A stretch of DNA of 64,000 bases from Achromobacter spanius (GCF_003994415.1 NZ_CP034689.1:6262001-6326000); one strand, 5' to 3'. Positions 45,541 through 55,719 are shown, counted from the first letter of the stretch. Numbers and translations are program-made. Notes: generated from the letters alone by a model not told the origin.

Positions 45541-46782
45541 CTAGTGCAAGCGTTCCGGCAAGGGCACGCTGACACCGGGTTCCGACGCCGACAAGGGTTG
45601 CATCGGTTCGGAATTTGCCCGGATGCGCCGGCGCAGCACGGCGGTGGGCTCAGCCGGCGGGGCAGCCACCGTCTCGCCACGCCAGGCGTGCGTCATGGCG
45701 TCAACCATCAGCGGCAGGTCGCGCAGGCGATGGAACTGGCTGCGCAGCCAGCGTGCATCGTTGCCGCTGCGCATGGCCTCGTCGCGCAGGGCGGCGATCA
45801 TGTCGCCCGTGCCCAGCTCTTCGGCCACCGACATCAGGCGTTGGAACAGCGTGCGCAGGTGGTCCATCAGGCGCAGCCGTTGGCCGTCGGGCGTCACGTA
45901 ACTGCCCTGCAAGCCAAAACGGCAGGCCTGGAAATGGTTGCTGCGGTAAGACAGCCAGGCATTGTCGCTGGGGTCGTCCTCGCGCATCAGCAGCACGGCC
46001 AGGGCTTGCGCGAACGCCGCGATCTGGCAGGCACGCTCCACGGTCAAGGGCGTGTCGCAGACGCGGATTTCGACCGTGCCGAATTCCGGCTTGGGGCGGA
46101 TGTCCCAATAGAGGTCCTTGATGCTCTCGGCCAGCCCGTAGGCGCGCAGTTGCGACAGATGGGCTTCGAACTGGTACCAGTCCTTCACCTCGGGCGGCAT
46201 GTGGCCGGCAAGCGGGAAGCTGTTGACGGCGTTCAGGCGCGAGCACGAGAACAGGGTATCCACACCCTCGCAGTACGGCGACGAGGCCGACAGCGCGATG
46301 AAGTGGGGCACGTAGGGCGATAGGCGGCGCAGCAGCTTGATGGAGTCGTCGCCACTTTTCACGCCCAGATGGATGTGCTGGCCGAAGACCGTAAATTGAC
46401 GCGCCAGGTAACCATACATTTCGGCCAGGTACTGGAAGCGCGGGGTGTCCGAAATGGACCGTTCCTGCCAACGCATGAAGGGGTGGGCGCCCCCGCCGGC
46501 CACCGACACGCCAACCGCGTCGGCCGCTTCGACCAGGGCATCGCGCATCTCGCGCATTTCGGCCAACAGGCCCATGGGGTGCTCGTGCACCGAGGAATTC
46601 AGTTCGATCATGGACCGCGTGATCTCGGGTTTGACGCGGTCGGCAATGGGGTGGTTGGCCATTTGGGCCAGCAATTCGTCAGAGGCGGCGGTCAGGTCAA
46701 AACTGCGGGGGTCGATCAGTTGCAACTCAAGTTCGATGCCCAGGGTGTTGGGGGCCGACGAAATGAACGGGATCGGTTCCAT
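45541..46782 (-). CDS. ybdK: YbdK-type carboxylate-amine ligase
   Basis: The 413-aa GCS2-family enzyme has the glutamate-cysteine-ligase fold (LGIELELQLIDP near the start, HIHLGV, FGTVEIRVCDTPLTVE). E. coli YbdK has weak glutamate-cysteine ligase activity; the real substrate is not known. It is monocistronic and convergent with the buf operon. Confidence 0.92.
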   Translation of the reverse strand: MEPIPFISSAPNTLGIELELQLIDPRSFDLTAASDELLAQMANHPIADRVKPEITRSMIELNSSVHEHPMGLLAEMREMRDALVEAADAVGVSVAGGGAHPFMRWQERSISDTPRFQYLAEMYGYLARQFTVFGQHIHLGVKSGDDSIKLLRRLSPYVPHFIALSASSPYCEGVDTLFSCSRLNAVNSFPLAGHMPPEVKDWYQFEAHLSQLRAYGLAESIKDLYWDIRPKPEFGTVEIRVCDTPLTVERACQIAAFAQALAVLLMREDDPSDNAWLSYRSNHFQACRFGLQGSYVTPDGQRLRLMDHLRTLFQRLMSVAEELGTGDMIAALRDEAMRSGNDARWLRSQFHRLRDLPLMVDAMTHAWRGETVAAPPAEPTAVLRRRIRANSEPMQPLSASEPGVSVPLPERLH

Positions 46783-47113
46783 TCCGGACTCCTTTGAATG
46801 TTTGATATGAGGGGACGCGCCGTTCGACCTTGAAGCCCGGTAACTTCCCGGGGGGCACTAGACGGCAGCTTGTGGACTGGATGATAGCCGCAGGTTTGTG
46901 GCAATACGATTGAAAATCGTGACATTTGTGTGCAACATCGCGTAGCACACGGTTTTGCCCTCTGAAGATAAGTGAGCAAGCGCTTACAAGTCAGGAATGG
47001 CGCGGGTTGCCAAGCGATGGCGCCCGCAATTGCAGTAGCCAAGCGGTTTTCCGAGAGGGACGGGATAACCCTGAGTAGGGTTATTCCTGAGAGGCTTTCG
47101 GGGTCAGCGCCCC
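46783..47113. other. Gene-free stretch between ybdK and trkH
   Basis: The 331-bp gap holds no convincing gene. It contains the upstream region of ybdK on one side and a hairpin (47063-47087) beyond the trkH stop on the other. Nothing else with clear structure is seen. Confidence 0.5.
47063..47087 (-). terminator. Hairpin downstream of trkH
   Basis: GGATAACCCT-gagt-AGGGTTATTCC forms a 10-bp stem with one bulge about 27 bp beyond the trkH stop. There is no T-run, so it is a possible but weak terminator. Confidence 0.4.
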
Positions 47114-48583
47114 TTATTTGCGCCAGAACATGGGGGTGAACAGCACCAGCACGGTCAGCAACTCCAGGCGGCCGATCAGCATGGAGAAGGTGCAGACCCA
47201 GATCTGGAAATCGGACAGCACCGAGAAATTGCCCATGGGTCCAACGGGCCCGAGCCCAGGACCGGTGTTGTTGATGGTGGCGAATACGGCCGAGAACGCC
47301 GTGATGGGGTCCAGCCCGGACAGCAGCAGCAGGCTGGTGAACACCGCGATGGACAGCCCGTAGATCAGCATGAAGGCCAGCACGGACGACATGGTCCGCC
47401 CTTCCACCGCGCGCCCGTTGATTCGCACCGGGCTGATCGCATGCGGGTGCAGCATGGTCACCAATTCATTGCGAGCCTGCTTGACCAGCAAAATCGCCCG
47501 GATCATCTTGATGCCGCCCCCGGTGGACCCCGCCGACGTGGCGAAGCCCGACAGCAGCAGCATGGTCAGCGGCGCAAAGAGCGGCCACTGGGCAAAATCC
47601 GTATTGGCGTAGCCGGTGGTGGTAGCCAGGGAAATGGTGTTGAACATGCCATAGCGCAGCGCTTCCAAAGGCTCGTCGTAGACACCCTTGGCGTACAGGA
47701 ACACCGAGATGACCAGGCCGGCCCCCAACACCACGACCAGGTACGGGATCGCTTGCGGGCATTGCACGTAGGCGCGCGCGCTGCGCTGGCGGAAGGCGTT
47801 GAAATGGGTGGCGAAGTTGATACCCGCGATCACCATGAACACCATCGCAACCATTTCCACGGCGACCGAATCGAAGTGGGCAAAGCCGTCGTCCCAGGTC
47901 GAAAAGCCGCCCAGCCCCATGGTGGTGGCCATGTGGCACCAAGCCTCAAACCAGGACAGGCCCGCCGCGCGGTACGCCAGGAAGCACAAAATGGAAAACA
48001 CGAAGTACACCGCGTACAGCGCCTTGGCGGTGCTGGCGATGCGGGGCGTCAGGCGTTCATCCTTCATGGGGCCGGGCGTTTCGGCCCGCACCACCTGGTG
48101 GCCACCCACCCCCAGCAACGGCAAGATCGCCACCGCCAACACCAGGATGCCCATGCCGCCGATCCAGACCAGCGTGGCGCGCCACAGGTTGATGGACGGC
48201 GGCAAGGCGTCCAGGTTGGTCAAGACCGTGGCGCCCGTCGTGGTCAGCCCCGACATGGCTTCAAAATAGGCGCTGGTGAAAGACAGCGGCAAGCCAGCCC
48301 GGTGGAAGTAGAGCAACAGGGGAATTGCCGCCAGCAGCGGCAGGCCGGCCCACACCGCGGACACCAGCACGAAACCGTCGCGCGCGCGCAATTCGCAGCG
48401 GCTGCGCCGCGTCAACGCGGCAAGCGCCCCCCCGATCCCCAGGGAAAGCAGGAAGCCGTGCAGGAAGGCGTCACGCGCCGCGTCGCCCCCCACGTAGGCG
48501 ATCAGCAGCGGGATCAGCATGGTTAGGGCGAACATCACCATGGTCAGCCCAAGGATATAGAGGGTTCCGAGAACGCGATTCAT
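47114..48583 (-). CDS. trkH: Trk potassium uptake protein TrkH
   Basis: The 489-aa ion-conducting subunit has about ten transmembrane segments and the pore segments typical of TrkH (MSGLTTTGATVLT, TMGLGGFSTWDDG, TTTGYANTDF, TINNTGPGLG). It works with TrkA encoded upstream to import potassium. It ends the six-gene rsmB-to-trkH run. Confidence 0.95.
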   Translation of the reverse strand: MNRVLGTLYILGLTMVMFALTMLIPLLIAYVGGDAARDAFLHGFLLSLGIGGALAALTRRSRCELRARDGFVLVSAVWAGLPLLAAIPLLLYFHRAGLPLSFTSAYFEAMSGLTTTGATVLTNLDALPPSINLWRATLVWIGGMGILVLAVAILPLLGVGGHQVVRAETPGPMKDERLTPRIASTAKALYAVYFVFSILCFLAYRAAGLSWFEAWCHMATTMGLGGFSTWDDGFAHFDSVAVEMVAMVFMVIAGINFATHFNAFRQRSARAYVQCPQAIPYLVVVLGAGLVISVFLYAKGVYDEPLEALRYGMFNTISLATTTGYANTDFAQWPLFAPLTMLLLSGFATSAGSTGGGIKMIRAILLVKQARNELVTMLHPHAISPVRINGRAVEGRTMSSVLAFMLIYGLSIAVFTSLLLLSGLDPITAFSAVFATINNTGPGLGPVGPMGNFSVLSDFQIWVCTFSMLIGRLELLTVLVLFTPMFWRK

Positions 48584-48635
48584 GGAGCCTATCCGGCGGC
48601 GCTCGGCCCGCGACGGAGCATGGAGTGGGCGCGCA

Positions 48636-50015
48636 TCAGAAGAACGACGCCGACACTTGGAACAGCTTTTCCACGCGCGGCATCTGCCGGCGCGACGGAA
48701 CGAAGACGATCACATGGTCGTTCGTTTCAATAATGGTGTCGGCATCCGGCAAGATGATTTCGTCTTCGCGCACCAAAGCGCCAATGCTGGCGCCCTTGGG
48801 CAGGCTGATCTGGCCCACCGGCCGGCCAACCACCTTGGACGTGGAGCGGTCACCGTGGGCAATGGCTTCCAGCGCCTCGGCCACGCCTTGGCGCAAGCGG
48901 TGCACGGCGGCCACGTCGCCGCGCCGCACGTGGCGCAGCAATTCGCTCATCGTCGCCTGCGAGGGCGATACGGCGATGTCGATATGGCTGCCCTGCATCA
49001 GTTCGCCATACGCCTGGCGATTGATCAGCGCAATCACCTTGCGGGCGCCCAGCCGCTTGGCCAGCAGCGACGACATGATGTTGTCCTCGTCGTCGCTGGT
49101 CAGGGCAAGCCAGGTGTCCATGTCTTCGATATTCTCGCGCTCCAGCAAGGCTTCGTCCGTGCCGCTGCCGTGAAGCACCAGCACGCTATCAGGCAGTTGC
49201 GTCGCCAGGTATTCGCAGCGCTTCAAGTCGCGTTCAATGATGCGGACGCTGTATTTTTCATCGGCCAACTGGCGCGCCAGGCGCAGGCCGATGTTGCCGC
49301 CGCCCGCGATCATCACGCGGCGCACGGCGCGTTCGGCATCGCGCAGTTGGCGCACGGCGCGGCGCGCATCGCGCGAATCCACCACCAGCACGACCTCGTC
49401 GCCCGGGGCAATGACCGTGCCGCTACCCGCCCGCAGCGGGCGGCCGCCGCGCAGCACGTCAACCACCCGCGCCTTCACGTCCGGCCACACGTCTCGCAGC
49501 TTGTCGACGGGTGAATGCGCCATGGGGCTGCCATGCCCCACGCGCACGGTCACGACCGACACGCGACCTTCGGCGAATTCCACCACCTGCAAGGCTTCGG
49601 GAAATTCAATCAGGCTATGCAGATAGGTAGTGACGCTGCGCTCGGGGCTGATCAGCGCGTCAATACAGAAGCCCTCTTCGCTCATGAGTTCCGGGTGTTC
49701 CGGAAATTCGGCCGAGCGGATGCGGGCAATGCGGCGGGGAATGTTGAACAGTTGGCGGGCGATCTTGCACGCCACCATGTTGGCGGCGTCAGAGGCCGCA
49801 CAGGCAATGAACAGGTCGGTATCGGCCGCGCCGGCGGCTTCCAGCACAGAAACCTGCGAGCCGTCGCCATGGACGACACGCAGGTCGAAGTGTTCCTGCA
49901 GATAGCGAAGTTGCGTGGGGTCGGTATCCACCACGGTGATGTCGTTTTCTTCGGACACCAGGTTTTCGGCCACGCTGGTGCCTACGCGACCAGCGCCCAT
50001 GATCAGGATTTTCAT
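48636..50015 (-). CDS. trkA: Trk system NAD-binding regulator TrkA
   Basis: The 459-aa cytoplasmic protein has two RCK units: the first Rossmann domain begins MKILIMGAGRVGTSVAENL and the second MIAGGGNIGLRLARQLAD (about residue 232), each followed by a TrkA-C domain. It gates TrkH in response to nucleotides. Its ATG overlaps the ntrX stop by 4 bp. Confidence 0.96.
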   Translation of the reverse strand: MKILIMGAGRVGTSVAENLVSEENDITVVDTDPTQLRYLQEHFDLRVVHGDGSQVSVLEAAGAADTDLFIACAASDAANMVACKIARQLFNIPRRIARIRSAEFPEHPELMSEEGFCIDALISPERSVTTYLHSLIEFPEALQVVEFAEGRVSVVTVRVGHGSPMAHSPVDKLRDVWPDVKARVVDVLRGGRPLRAGSGTVIAPGDEVVLVVDSRDARRAVRQLRDAERAVRRVMIAGGGNIGLRLARQLADEKYSVRIIERDLKRCEYLATQLPDSVLVLHGSGTDEALLERENIEDMDTWLALTSDDEDNIMSSLLAKRLGARKVIALINRQAYGELMQGSHIDIAVSPSQATMSELLRHVRRGDVAAVHRLRQGVAEALEAIAHGDRSTSKVVGRPVGQISLPKGASIGALVREDEIILPDADTIIETNDHVIVFVPSRRQMPRVEKLFQVSASFF

Positions 50016-50704
50016 GTGCTGCGCTTGCGCGCCGATTCAATGCCCAATTGCTTGAGCTTGCGATACAGGTGGGTACGTTCCAGGCCGGTGCGCTCGGATA
50101 CGCGCGTCATGCTGTGGCTTTCGCGGACCAGGTGATATTCGAAATAGATGCGTTCGAATTCGTCGCGCGCTTCCCGCAGGGGCTGGTCCAGCGAAATGGT
50201 GCCCAATTGGCCGTTGGAAGCAAGCGGCACTTCGTTGGCGGGCGCCGCCGTCAGAACCGGAGGGTCCAGCTCGTCTTCCAGCGCCACGGCCGTGTTGGCG
50301 GCCGCCGAATGCACGGCCACGGGCGCCGGTTGCGGAGCACGCCCGCGCGCCAGACCCGCCGCCACGGTCTTCAGAAGCCGTTGCAGCGTGATGGGCTTTT
50401 CCAGGAAATCCATGGCGCCGATGCGCGTGGCTTCAACCGCGGTGTCGATGGTGGCGTGGCCGCTCATCATGATCACCGGCATGTCCAGCAGGCCTTGCGA
50501 GCCCCACTCTTTCAGCAAACTTACGCCATCCGTGTCGGGCATCCAGATGTCCAGCAACACCAGATCAGGACGCATGCGAAGGCGTGCCGCGCGCGCTTGC
50601 GCCGCGTTTTCGGCCAGTTCGACCGTGTGCCCTTCGTCGTAAAGGATCTCTGACAAAAGCTCGCGTATACCGACTTCGTCGTCAACCACCAGAATTCTGG
50701 CCAT
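50012..50704 (-). CDS. ntrX: NtrX-like response regulator lacking the AAA+ domain
   Basis: The 230-aa protein has a complete receiver (VVDDEVGIRE, phospho-Asp in LVLLDIWMPDTDG, Lys in FLEKPI) and a C-terminal Fis-type HTH (HSMTRVSERTGLERTHLYRKLKQLGI). The central sigma-54 AAA+ domain of classic NtrX (about 450 aa in total) is absent, replaced by an Ala/Pro linker (about 120-170). It should pair with the adjacent NtrY kinase but cannot activate sigma-54 by itself. Confidence 0.88.
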   Translation of the reverse strand: MARILVVDDEVGIRELLSEILYDEGHTVELAENAAQARAARLRMRPDLVLLDIWMPDTDGVSLLKEWGSQGLLDMPVIMMSGHATIDTAVEATRIGAMDFLEKPITLQRLLKTVAAGLARGRAPQPAPVAVHSAAANTAVALEDELDPPVLTAAPANEVPLASNGQLGTISLDQPLREARDEFERIYFEYHLVRESHSMTRVSERTGLERTHLYRKLKQLGIESARKRST

Positions 50705-50715
50705 AAAGCATCCAC

Positions 50716-53028
50716 CTATTGCGTAGCCGCATTATCCTTTTCTTGCGCGGTCGCGTCCATAGTATCTGCCCCGGTCGCCAACCGGGTCAGCAAGATGGAA
50801 ATCCGCGCGCCCCCTTCCTTGCGGTTCGCAAGGTCGATACGTCCGCCGTGCTCTTCCACAATCTTGCGTACGATTGCCAATCCTAACCCAGTCCCGTGGG
50901 ACTTTGTGGTTACGTAGGGCTCGAACGCGCGCTGCATCACCTGGGCCGGAAAGCCCGGCCCGGTGTCTGCCACGGTAAATCGCAAGGCTTGCTGGTCGGC
51001 GCGGTCGGGTTGTTCACTGCGCATCAACTGCGTCGTCACGCTGACCCGCCCCTGGCCGCCCAGTTCGGCAATCGCGTCGCGCGCGTTGGACAGCAGGTTG
51101 TGGATGACCTGGCGCAGTTGGGTCGGGTCGCCTTCGATGTCGGGCAGGCCCGGCGCCAGCGTCACGTCCAGGTTCAAGGCTTTGCCGGTGATGCGAGACG
51201 CCCCGCCATCGGGCTCCCAGCCATACAGCGACAGCACGTCGGCCACCAGCGCGTTGAAGTCAATGCGCTGCATCACGGCCGGCGGCGTGCGCGCGTATTC
51301 ACGGAAATCGTCCACCATCTGCTTCAGCGATGCCACCTGGTTGACGATGGTATTGGTGGAGCGCTGAACAATCTGCGCTTCCGCCGGTTGCAGCTTGCCT
51401 TCCAGCTTCATGGCCAGCCGTTCGGCCGACAACTGTATAGGGGTAAGCGGATTCTTGATCTCGTGCGCCAGTCGACGCGCCACTTCGCCCCAGGCCACGG
51501 TGCGGTTGGCGGAGATCACTTCGGTAATGTCATCGAACACCACCAGATAGCCGTTGCCGCGCCCATCCACGCGCAGATGGGTGCCGCGCGCCAGCAGGGT
51601 CAGCGGCTGCGGTGCCGTAGTGGCATCGCCTTGTGCCGGGCTGATCTCAAACTGCTGTTGCCAATGCTGCCGTTCCGACCCGACCGCCGCGTGCGTGGAA
51701 AACGCCTGTCGAACAATGTTCGCAAATTCGAGCATGCCGTCCACCGTTTCCAGTGGCCGGCCGATTACCGAACGCAGGTCCACGCCCAGAATGGTCTGGG
51801 CGCCCTGGTTGACGGTGGTCACGCGGAACGACTCGTCAAACACCAGCACCCCGGAAGACAGGTTCGACAGCACGCTTTCAAGATAGACGTTGGATCGCTC
51901 CAACTGCTGGCGATTGCTTTCGACCATGCGGCGCGCTTCATCCAGTTGGCGTGTCATGGCATTGAACGAGCGCGTCAATTGGCCGACTTCGTCACGCTCC
52001 GGGGGCTCGGGCAGCGGCCGGTAATCACCCACGCCCACCGCCTGCGTGCCACCGGCCAGGCTGAGCAAGGGGCGCACCAGGCGCTTGGACAGCGACAGCG
52101 CCACCGCGATGGCGCCGAACGCGGCCAGAAGCAGCGCCAAGGTCAGCGTGATGCCATAAAGCTTGCGCAACCCCAGGCGCGACAGCGCCAGTTCTTGATA
52201 ATCCCGAAACCCCTGCTGCACCAGATTGGCGTTGTGCGCGATCTGTTCCGGCACCGGCTGCAGCAGTTGCAGCCAGCGCGGTTCGGACGACCCCAGCAGA
52301 TTGTCGTAGCGCTCGGGCCCGGTCAGCGGAATCACCACGCGCAAATGCAGCCCGCCTTCGGCGCCCGCCGTGACGGGGTCGTCCGCTTCGGCGGCGGAAT
52401 AGCCGCGCGCCAGCCGAAGCTGGTTCATGACAGTGGACGGGGGCATGGCGGGCAGCAACTGGCCGTACTGGCTGGTGGAAAACGCCACCATGCGGCCGCT
52501 GCCCGTGAACACCATGGCCTCTTGCACGCCATTGGCTTCGCGCAGCCGGGTCAGCGCCAGCGTCACGCCGCTGTCCGTGTTGCGGTTCAATTCCACGGCC
52601 ATGGAGCGGGCGCGCGCATCCAGATCGGCCAGCAGCGAATCCAGCGCCGCGCGGCCCAGGTTCAGCCCGGCTTCCAGCGCCGTATCCACCCTAACGTTGA
52701 ACCACGATTCGATCGACCGCGACATGAACTGCACGGACACGGTGTAGATCAGGGCGCCCGGCACCACGCCGATCAGCGCGAACGCCAGGGAAAAGCGCGC
52801 GGTCAGCCGCGCGCCAAACTGCCGCCGCCGGATCTGGCGCGCCAGCCGCACCGTCAGCGCCACCACCCAGACAAACAGCGCCAGGGCGAAGATGCCGTTC
52901 AACACCAGCAGCGTGTCGTAATAGCGCGCAAAGCGCGAGGCGTTGCCCGTGGACCATGCCAGCAAGCCCAGCAACGCCAGGCCGCTTACGGCACCCACCA
53001 TCAGGGCCAGCCGGAGCAACAGCCTCAT
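50716..53028 (-). CDS. ntrY: NtrY-like sensor histidine kinase
   Basis: The 770-aa kinase has N-terminal transmembrane segments (about 5-25, 40-60, 80-105, and one near 290-310), a large periplasmic loop, HAMP (about 320-370), PAS (about 385-500) and catalytic domains. The phospho-His is in LAHEIKNPLTPIQLS and the ATP lid in VADTGPGFPAQ/GTGLGLAIVRKIVEEHGG. The ATG at 53028 overlaps the DUF4390 stop. The signal is unknown; NtrYX systems often sense redox or nitrogen status. Confidence 0.93.
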   Translation of the reverse strand: MRLLLRLALMVGAVSGLALLGLLAWSTGNASRFARYYDTLLVLNGIFALALFVWVVALTVRLARQIRRRQFGARLTARFSLAFALIGVVPGALIYTVSVQFMSRSIESWFNVRVDTALEAGLNLGRAALDSLLADLDARARSMAVELNRNTDSGVTLALTRLREANGVQEAMVFTGSGRMVAFSTSQYGQLLPAMPPSTVMNQLRLARGYSAAEADDPVTAGAEGGLHLRVVIPLTGPERYDNLLGSSEPRWLQLLQPVPEQIAHNANLVQQGFRDYQELALSRLGLRKLYGITLTLALLLAAFGAIAVALSLSKRLVRPLLSLAGGTQAVGVGDYRPLPEPPERDEVGQLTRSFNAMTRQLDEARRMVESNRQQLERSNVYLESVLSNLSSGVLVFDESFRVTTVNQGAQTILGVDLRSVIGRPLETVDGMLEFANIVRQAFSTHAAVGSERQHWQQQFEISPAQGDATTAPQPLTLLARGTHLRVDGRGNGYLVVFDDITEVISANRTVAWGEVARRLAHEIKNPLTPIQLSAERLAMKLEGKLQPAEAQIVQRSTNTIVNQVASLKQMVDDFREYARTPPAVMQRIDFNALVADVLSLYGWEPDGGASRITGKALNLDVTLAPGLPDIEGDPTQLRQVIHNLLSNARDAIAELGGQGRVSVTTQLMRSEQPDRADQQALRFTVADTGPGFPAQVMQRAFEPYVTTKSHGTGLGLAIVRKIVEEHGGRIDLANRKEGGARISILLTRLATGADTMDATAQEKDNAATQ

Positions 53029-53615
53029 GAGGGATCCTTCTCCTTGTCGCTCAGCATGAACGAGAAGTCCATCCAGGGCGTGCTTTGCGCCCATGAGCTG
53101 CTGTTCAAGGCGTTGACCTGAAACGGACGGGGCAGCAGCGAGGTGTCCAGACGCAGCCGAATCTGTCCGCCATAGAGCACGCCGGCATCAAAATCGGTGG
53201 CATCCGCCACCGACCAGTTGCGTATATGCTGGATGACGCTCATCGCGTCGTCCAGCGACGCCACGGGAAAGGACAGTTCGCCCACGCCCGCGCGCCATTG
53301 CCGCGTCAGCGCGTTGTAGATGACGCGCCACGTGCGTGAGGTGTCCACCAGCGACTCGTCGAACCACCACCAGCGTTCGCGCGTCACGGTCAGGTCGGCC
53401 GTGAAATAAAGCGGGATGCCGCGCTGGGCCGCATCCCGCAATTGCTGATTCAGTTCAAATTCGATATCCGCATCGAATTCAAGCTTGCCATTGCGCACCG
53501 CCGGCTCAACCCGCGTCACCTGCGGCTCGGCGGCATGCACCTGGCCGCCCGGCACCGTGGAAAGCAAGGTAGATACCAGCAACAAGCCAAGAAATAAACG
53601 CGAAATAATGGACAT
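53025..53615 (-). CDS. DUF4390 exported protein
   Basis: The 196-aa protein has a signal peptide (MSIISRLFLGLLLVSTLLS) and a beta-rich domain with VTRERWWWFDESLVDTSRTWRV and YNALTRQWR, typical of DUF4390. It always lies between rsmB and ntrY in this group. It may act in the periplasm with the NtrY sensor, but this is only context. The ATG at 53615 is used; a GTG five codons earlier is possible. Confidence 0.85.
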   Translation of the reverse strand: MSIISRLFLGLLLVSTLLSTVPGGQVHAAEPQVTRVEPAVRNGKLEFDADIEFELNQQLRDAAQRGIPLYFTADLTVTRERWWWFDESLVDTSRTWRVIYNALTRQWRAGVGELSFPVASLDDAMSVIQHIRNWSVADATDFDAGVLYGGQIRLRLDTSLLPRPFQVNALNSSSWAQSTPWMDFSFMLSDKEKDPS

Positions 53616-53654
53616 ACGACACCGCAACACCGTTATGCCCCTATTCTTGGTGAT

Positions 53655-54992
53655 TCAGGACTGCTTGGCAAACAAGGCATAGAAAAAGCCGTCATGTTGC
53701 TCGACGGGTGTTGCATTGAGCGCAACTGGCAGCAACTGCCCGGGCGCATCCAGCCGTTGGGCCTCGGGATGACGCTGCAGGAACTCGAGCGCCTGGCGCG
53801 CCCCTTCAATCGGGAAGACCGAGCACGTCACATACAGCAAACGCCCCCCGGGCGCGACGGTTTTCCACAGGGAGTCCAGAATCCGGGCCTGCAACGTGGC
53901 CGTGCGGCGCACATCGTTTTCCCGGCGCAGCCAGCGGATGTCGGGGTGGCGACGCACGATGCCCGAAGCCGTGCAGGGCACGTCCGCCAGCACCGCATCA
54001 AAAGGCTTGCCGTCCCACCAGGCGTCCAGGTCAGCCGCGTCGGCCGCTTCCAGGTGCACGCGCTTGCTGGCCAGGCCCAGGCGGTCCAGGTTTTGCTCCA
54101 CCCGTTCCAGCCGTTCGCCGTCGGCGTCCAGCGCCACCAGGTCGATATCGGCCAGTTCCAGCAGGTGCGCGGTCTTGCCGCCGGGCGCCGCGCAGGCGTC
54201 CAGCACCCGCATGCCGTCAGCCGGCGCCAGCAGTTCGGCCGCCAACTGCGCGCCCGCATCCTGCACCGACCACCAGCCCTCGGCAAAGCCGGGTAACTGC
54301 GTCACGGGCTTGGGGCTGCCGAGCACCACGCCGGCTTGGCCAACGGGTTGCGCCGCGAGGCCGGCGGCCTCGAAGGCGGCCAGCACCTGTTCGCGGCTGG
54401 CGCGGCGGCGGTTTACGCGCAAGGTCAGGGGCGCCGGTACATTGGCCGACTCCAGGATCCGCTGCCAGTCCTGCGGGTAGGCAATACCCAACTGCTTGAC
54501 CCACCAGCCGGGGTGGTTCCATTGCGCCTCGGGGCTGTCGGCCACCGCGGCTTCCAACGCCGCGCGTTCGCGCAAAAACCGGCGCAGGCAAGCATTTAGC
54601 ATGCCTTTGAACGACGCCAGGCTGCGGGTGTTGGAGGCGGCTGTCACGGCCTGGTCCACCACCGTATGGGCCGCGTAGACCGGCATGCCCGGCAACTGCG
54701 CAGCGGCCTCGCCCTCTTCTTTCAGCAGCGTCAAGGACACCAGCAGCAGCGATTCGAACAACACGCTGGGGTAGCGCTGCACCAATTCCCGGCCCACGGC
54801 ATCCGCCCAGCCCAGATAGCGCATCGCATGAAACGACACCGCCTGGGTGGCCGGGCGCAAGGCGGCGCTGACGTCGGTCAACGCGTCCGTCAGGGAACGG
54901 CCGTCCAGCACGCCCTCGACCACCCCCGCGCTGGAAAGAAGAACGGAGGAAAGCGGGGGAGCAAGATGGGGGGAGTCGGAACGCGTGGACAT
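53655..54992 (-). CDS. rsmB: 16S rRNA (cytosine(967)-C5)-methyltransferase
   Basis: The 445-aa enzyme has an N-terminal NusB-like domain (about 15-165) and a SAM methyltransferase domain with VLDACAAPGGKTAHLLEL, VLADVPCTASGIVRRHPD (catalytic Cys) and LLYVTCSVFPIEG (second Cys). It heads the run that continues into DUF4390 and ntrYX. Confidence 0.95.
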   Translation of the reverse strand: MSTRSDSPHLAPPLSSVLLSSAGVVEGVLDGRSLTDALTDVSAALRPATQAVSFHAMRYLGWADAVGRELVQRYPSVLFESLLLVSLTLLKEEGEAAAQLPGMPVYAAHTVVDQAVTAASNTRSLASFKGMLNACLRRFLRERAALEAAVADSPEAQWNHPGWWVKQLGIAYPQDWQRILESANVPAPLTLRVNRRRASREQVLAAFEAAGLAAQPVGQAGVVLGSPKPVTQLPGFAEGWWSVQDAGAQLAAELLAPADGMRVLDACAAPGGKTAHLLELADIDLVALDADGERLERVEQNLDRLGLASKRVHLEAADAADLDAWWDGKPFDAVLADVPCTASGIVRRHPDIRWLRRENDVRRTATLQARILDSLWKTVAPGGRLLYVTCSVFPIEGARQALEFLQRHPEAQRLDAPGQLLPVALNATPVEQHDGFFYALFAKQS

Positions 54993-55086
54993 GGCGGAAA
55001 TTCTGAGGATAAGACCGATATGGTAGCCGGACCTGGACGATTGGCGCAGGCGGCGTCAAACTGGCCGCTGCCTAGGAGAGCGCTTT

Positions 55087-55719
55087 ATGTCCACCGCCAC
55101 GCTGCTGCTGTTCATCCTGGCCTCGGCCGTCGCCATCGTGACGCCCGGCCCAACCACCCTGCTTGCCATGAGCAATGGCTCGCGCCACGGCGTGCGCGCC
55201 GCCGGTTGGGGCATGGCGGGCGCGGTGCTGGCGGATTTGATTCTGGTTGGCTCGGTGGCGTCCGGCCTGGGCGTGTTGCTGGCCGCCTCTGAAGTTGCGT
55301 TTCAGGTTATCAAGTGGGTCGGCGCGGCGTATTTGGCCTATCTGGGCTGGAAGATGCTGCGGTCCGACTCGGCGCTGGTCTTACCAACCGCCACTGCGAT
55401 GGACGGCCGCGCGGTTGGCCTGTCGCTGGGCGTGCGCAGCTTTCTGGTGGCGCTGACGAATCCCAAGGCCTTGTTATTCATGTCGGCCTTCTTGCCGCAG
55501 TTTATTGATCCGCAGGCGCCGCTGTTGATGCAATACGCCATCGTGGCGGGGGTGCTGGCTACGATCAATGTGCTGACCATGCTGGTTTATGCGGCGCTGG
55601 GCGCGCGGTTGGTGCGGCTGTTCAGGGGTGCAGGGTTACGGTGGATGAATCGGGTTTGTGGGGGACTGATGATCGGGCTGGCGGGGACGCTGGCGCTGTA
55701 TCGGCGCGGGGCGGGGTAG
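55087..55719 (+). CDS. LysE/RhtB-family amino-acid exporter
   Basis: The 210-aa membrane protein has six hydrophobic segments and the family start IVTPGPTTLLAMSNGSRHG; NPKALLFMSAFLPQF is the other signature. It probably exports an amino acid or analogue; substrate unknown. It stands between rsmB (divergent) and rimO. Confidence 0.92.
   Translation: MSTATLLLFILASAVAIVTPGPTTLLAMSNGSRHGVRAAGWGMAGAVLADLILVGSVASGLGVLLAASEVAFQVIKWVGAAYLAYLGWKMLRSDSALVLPTATAMDGRAVGLSLGVRSFLVALTNPKALLFMSAFLPQFIDPQAPLLMQYAIVAGVLATINVLTMLVYAALGARLVRLFRGAGLRWMNRVCGGLMIGLAGTLALYRRGAG

Noticed and set aside
50896..53121. 741-aa open frame on the plus strand opposite ntrY
   Set aside because: Composition is Gln/His/Arg-rich without domains; it mirrors the well-supported kinase gene and is an effect of high GC.
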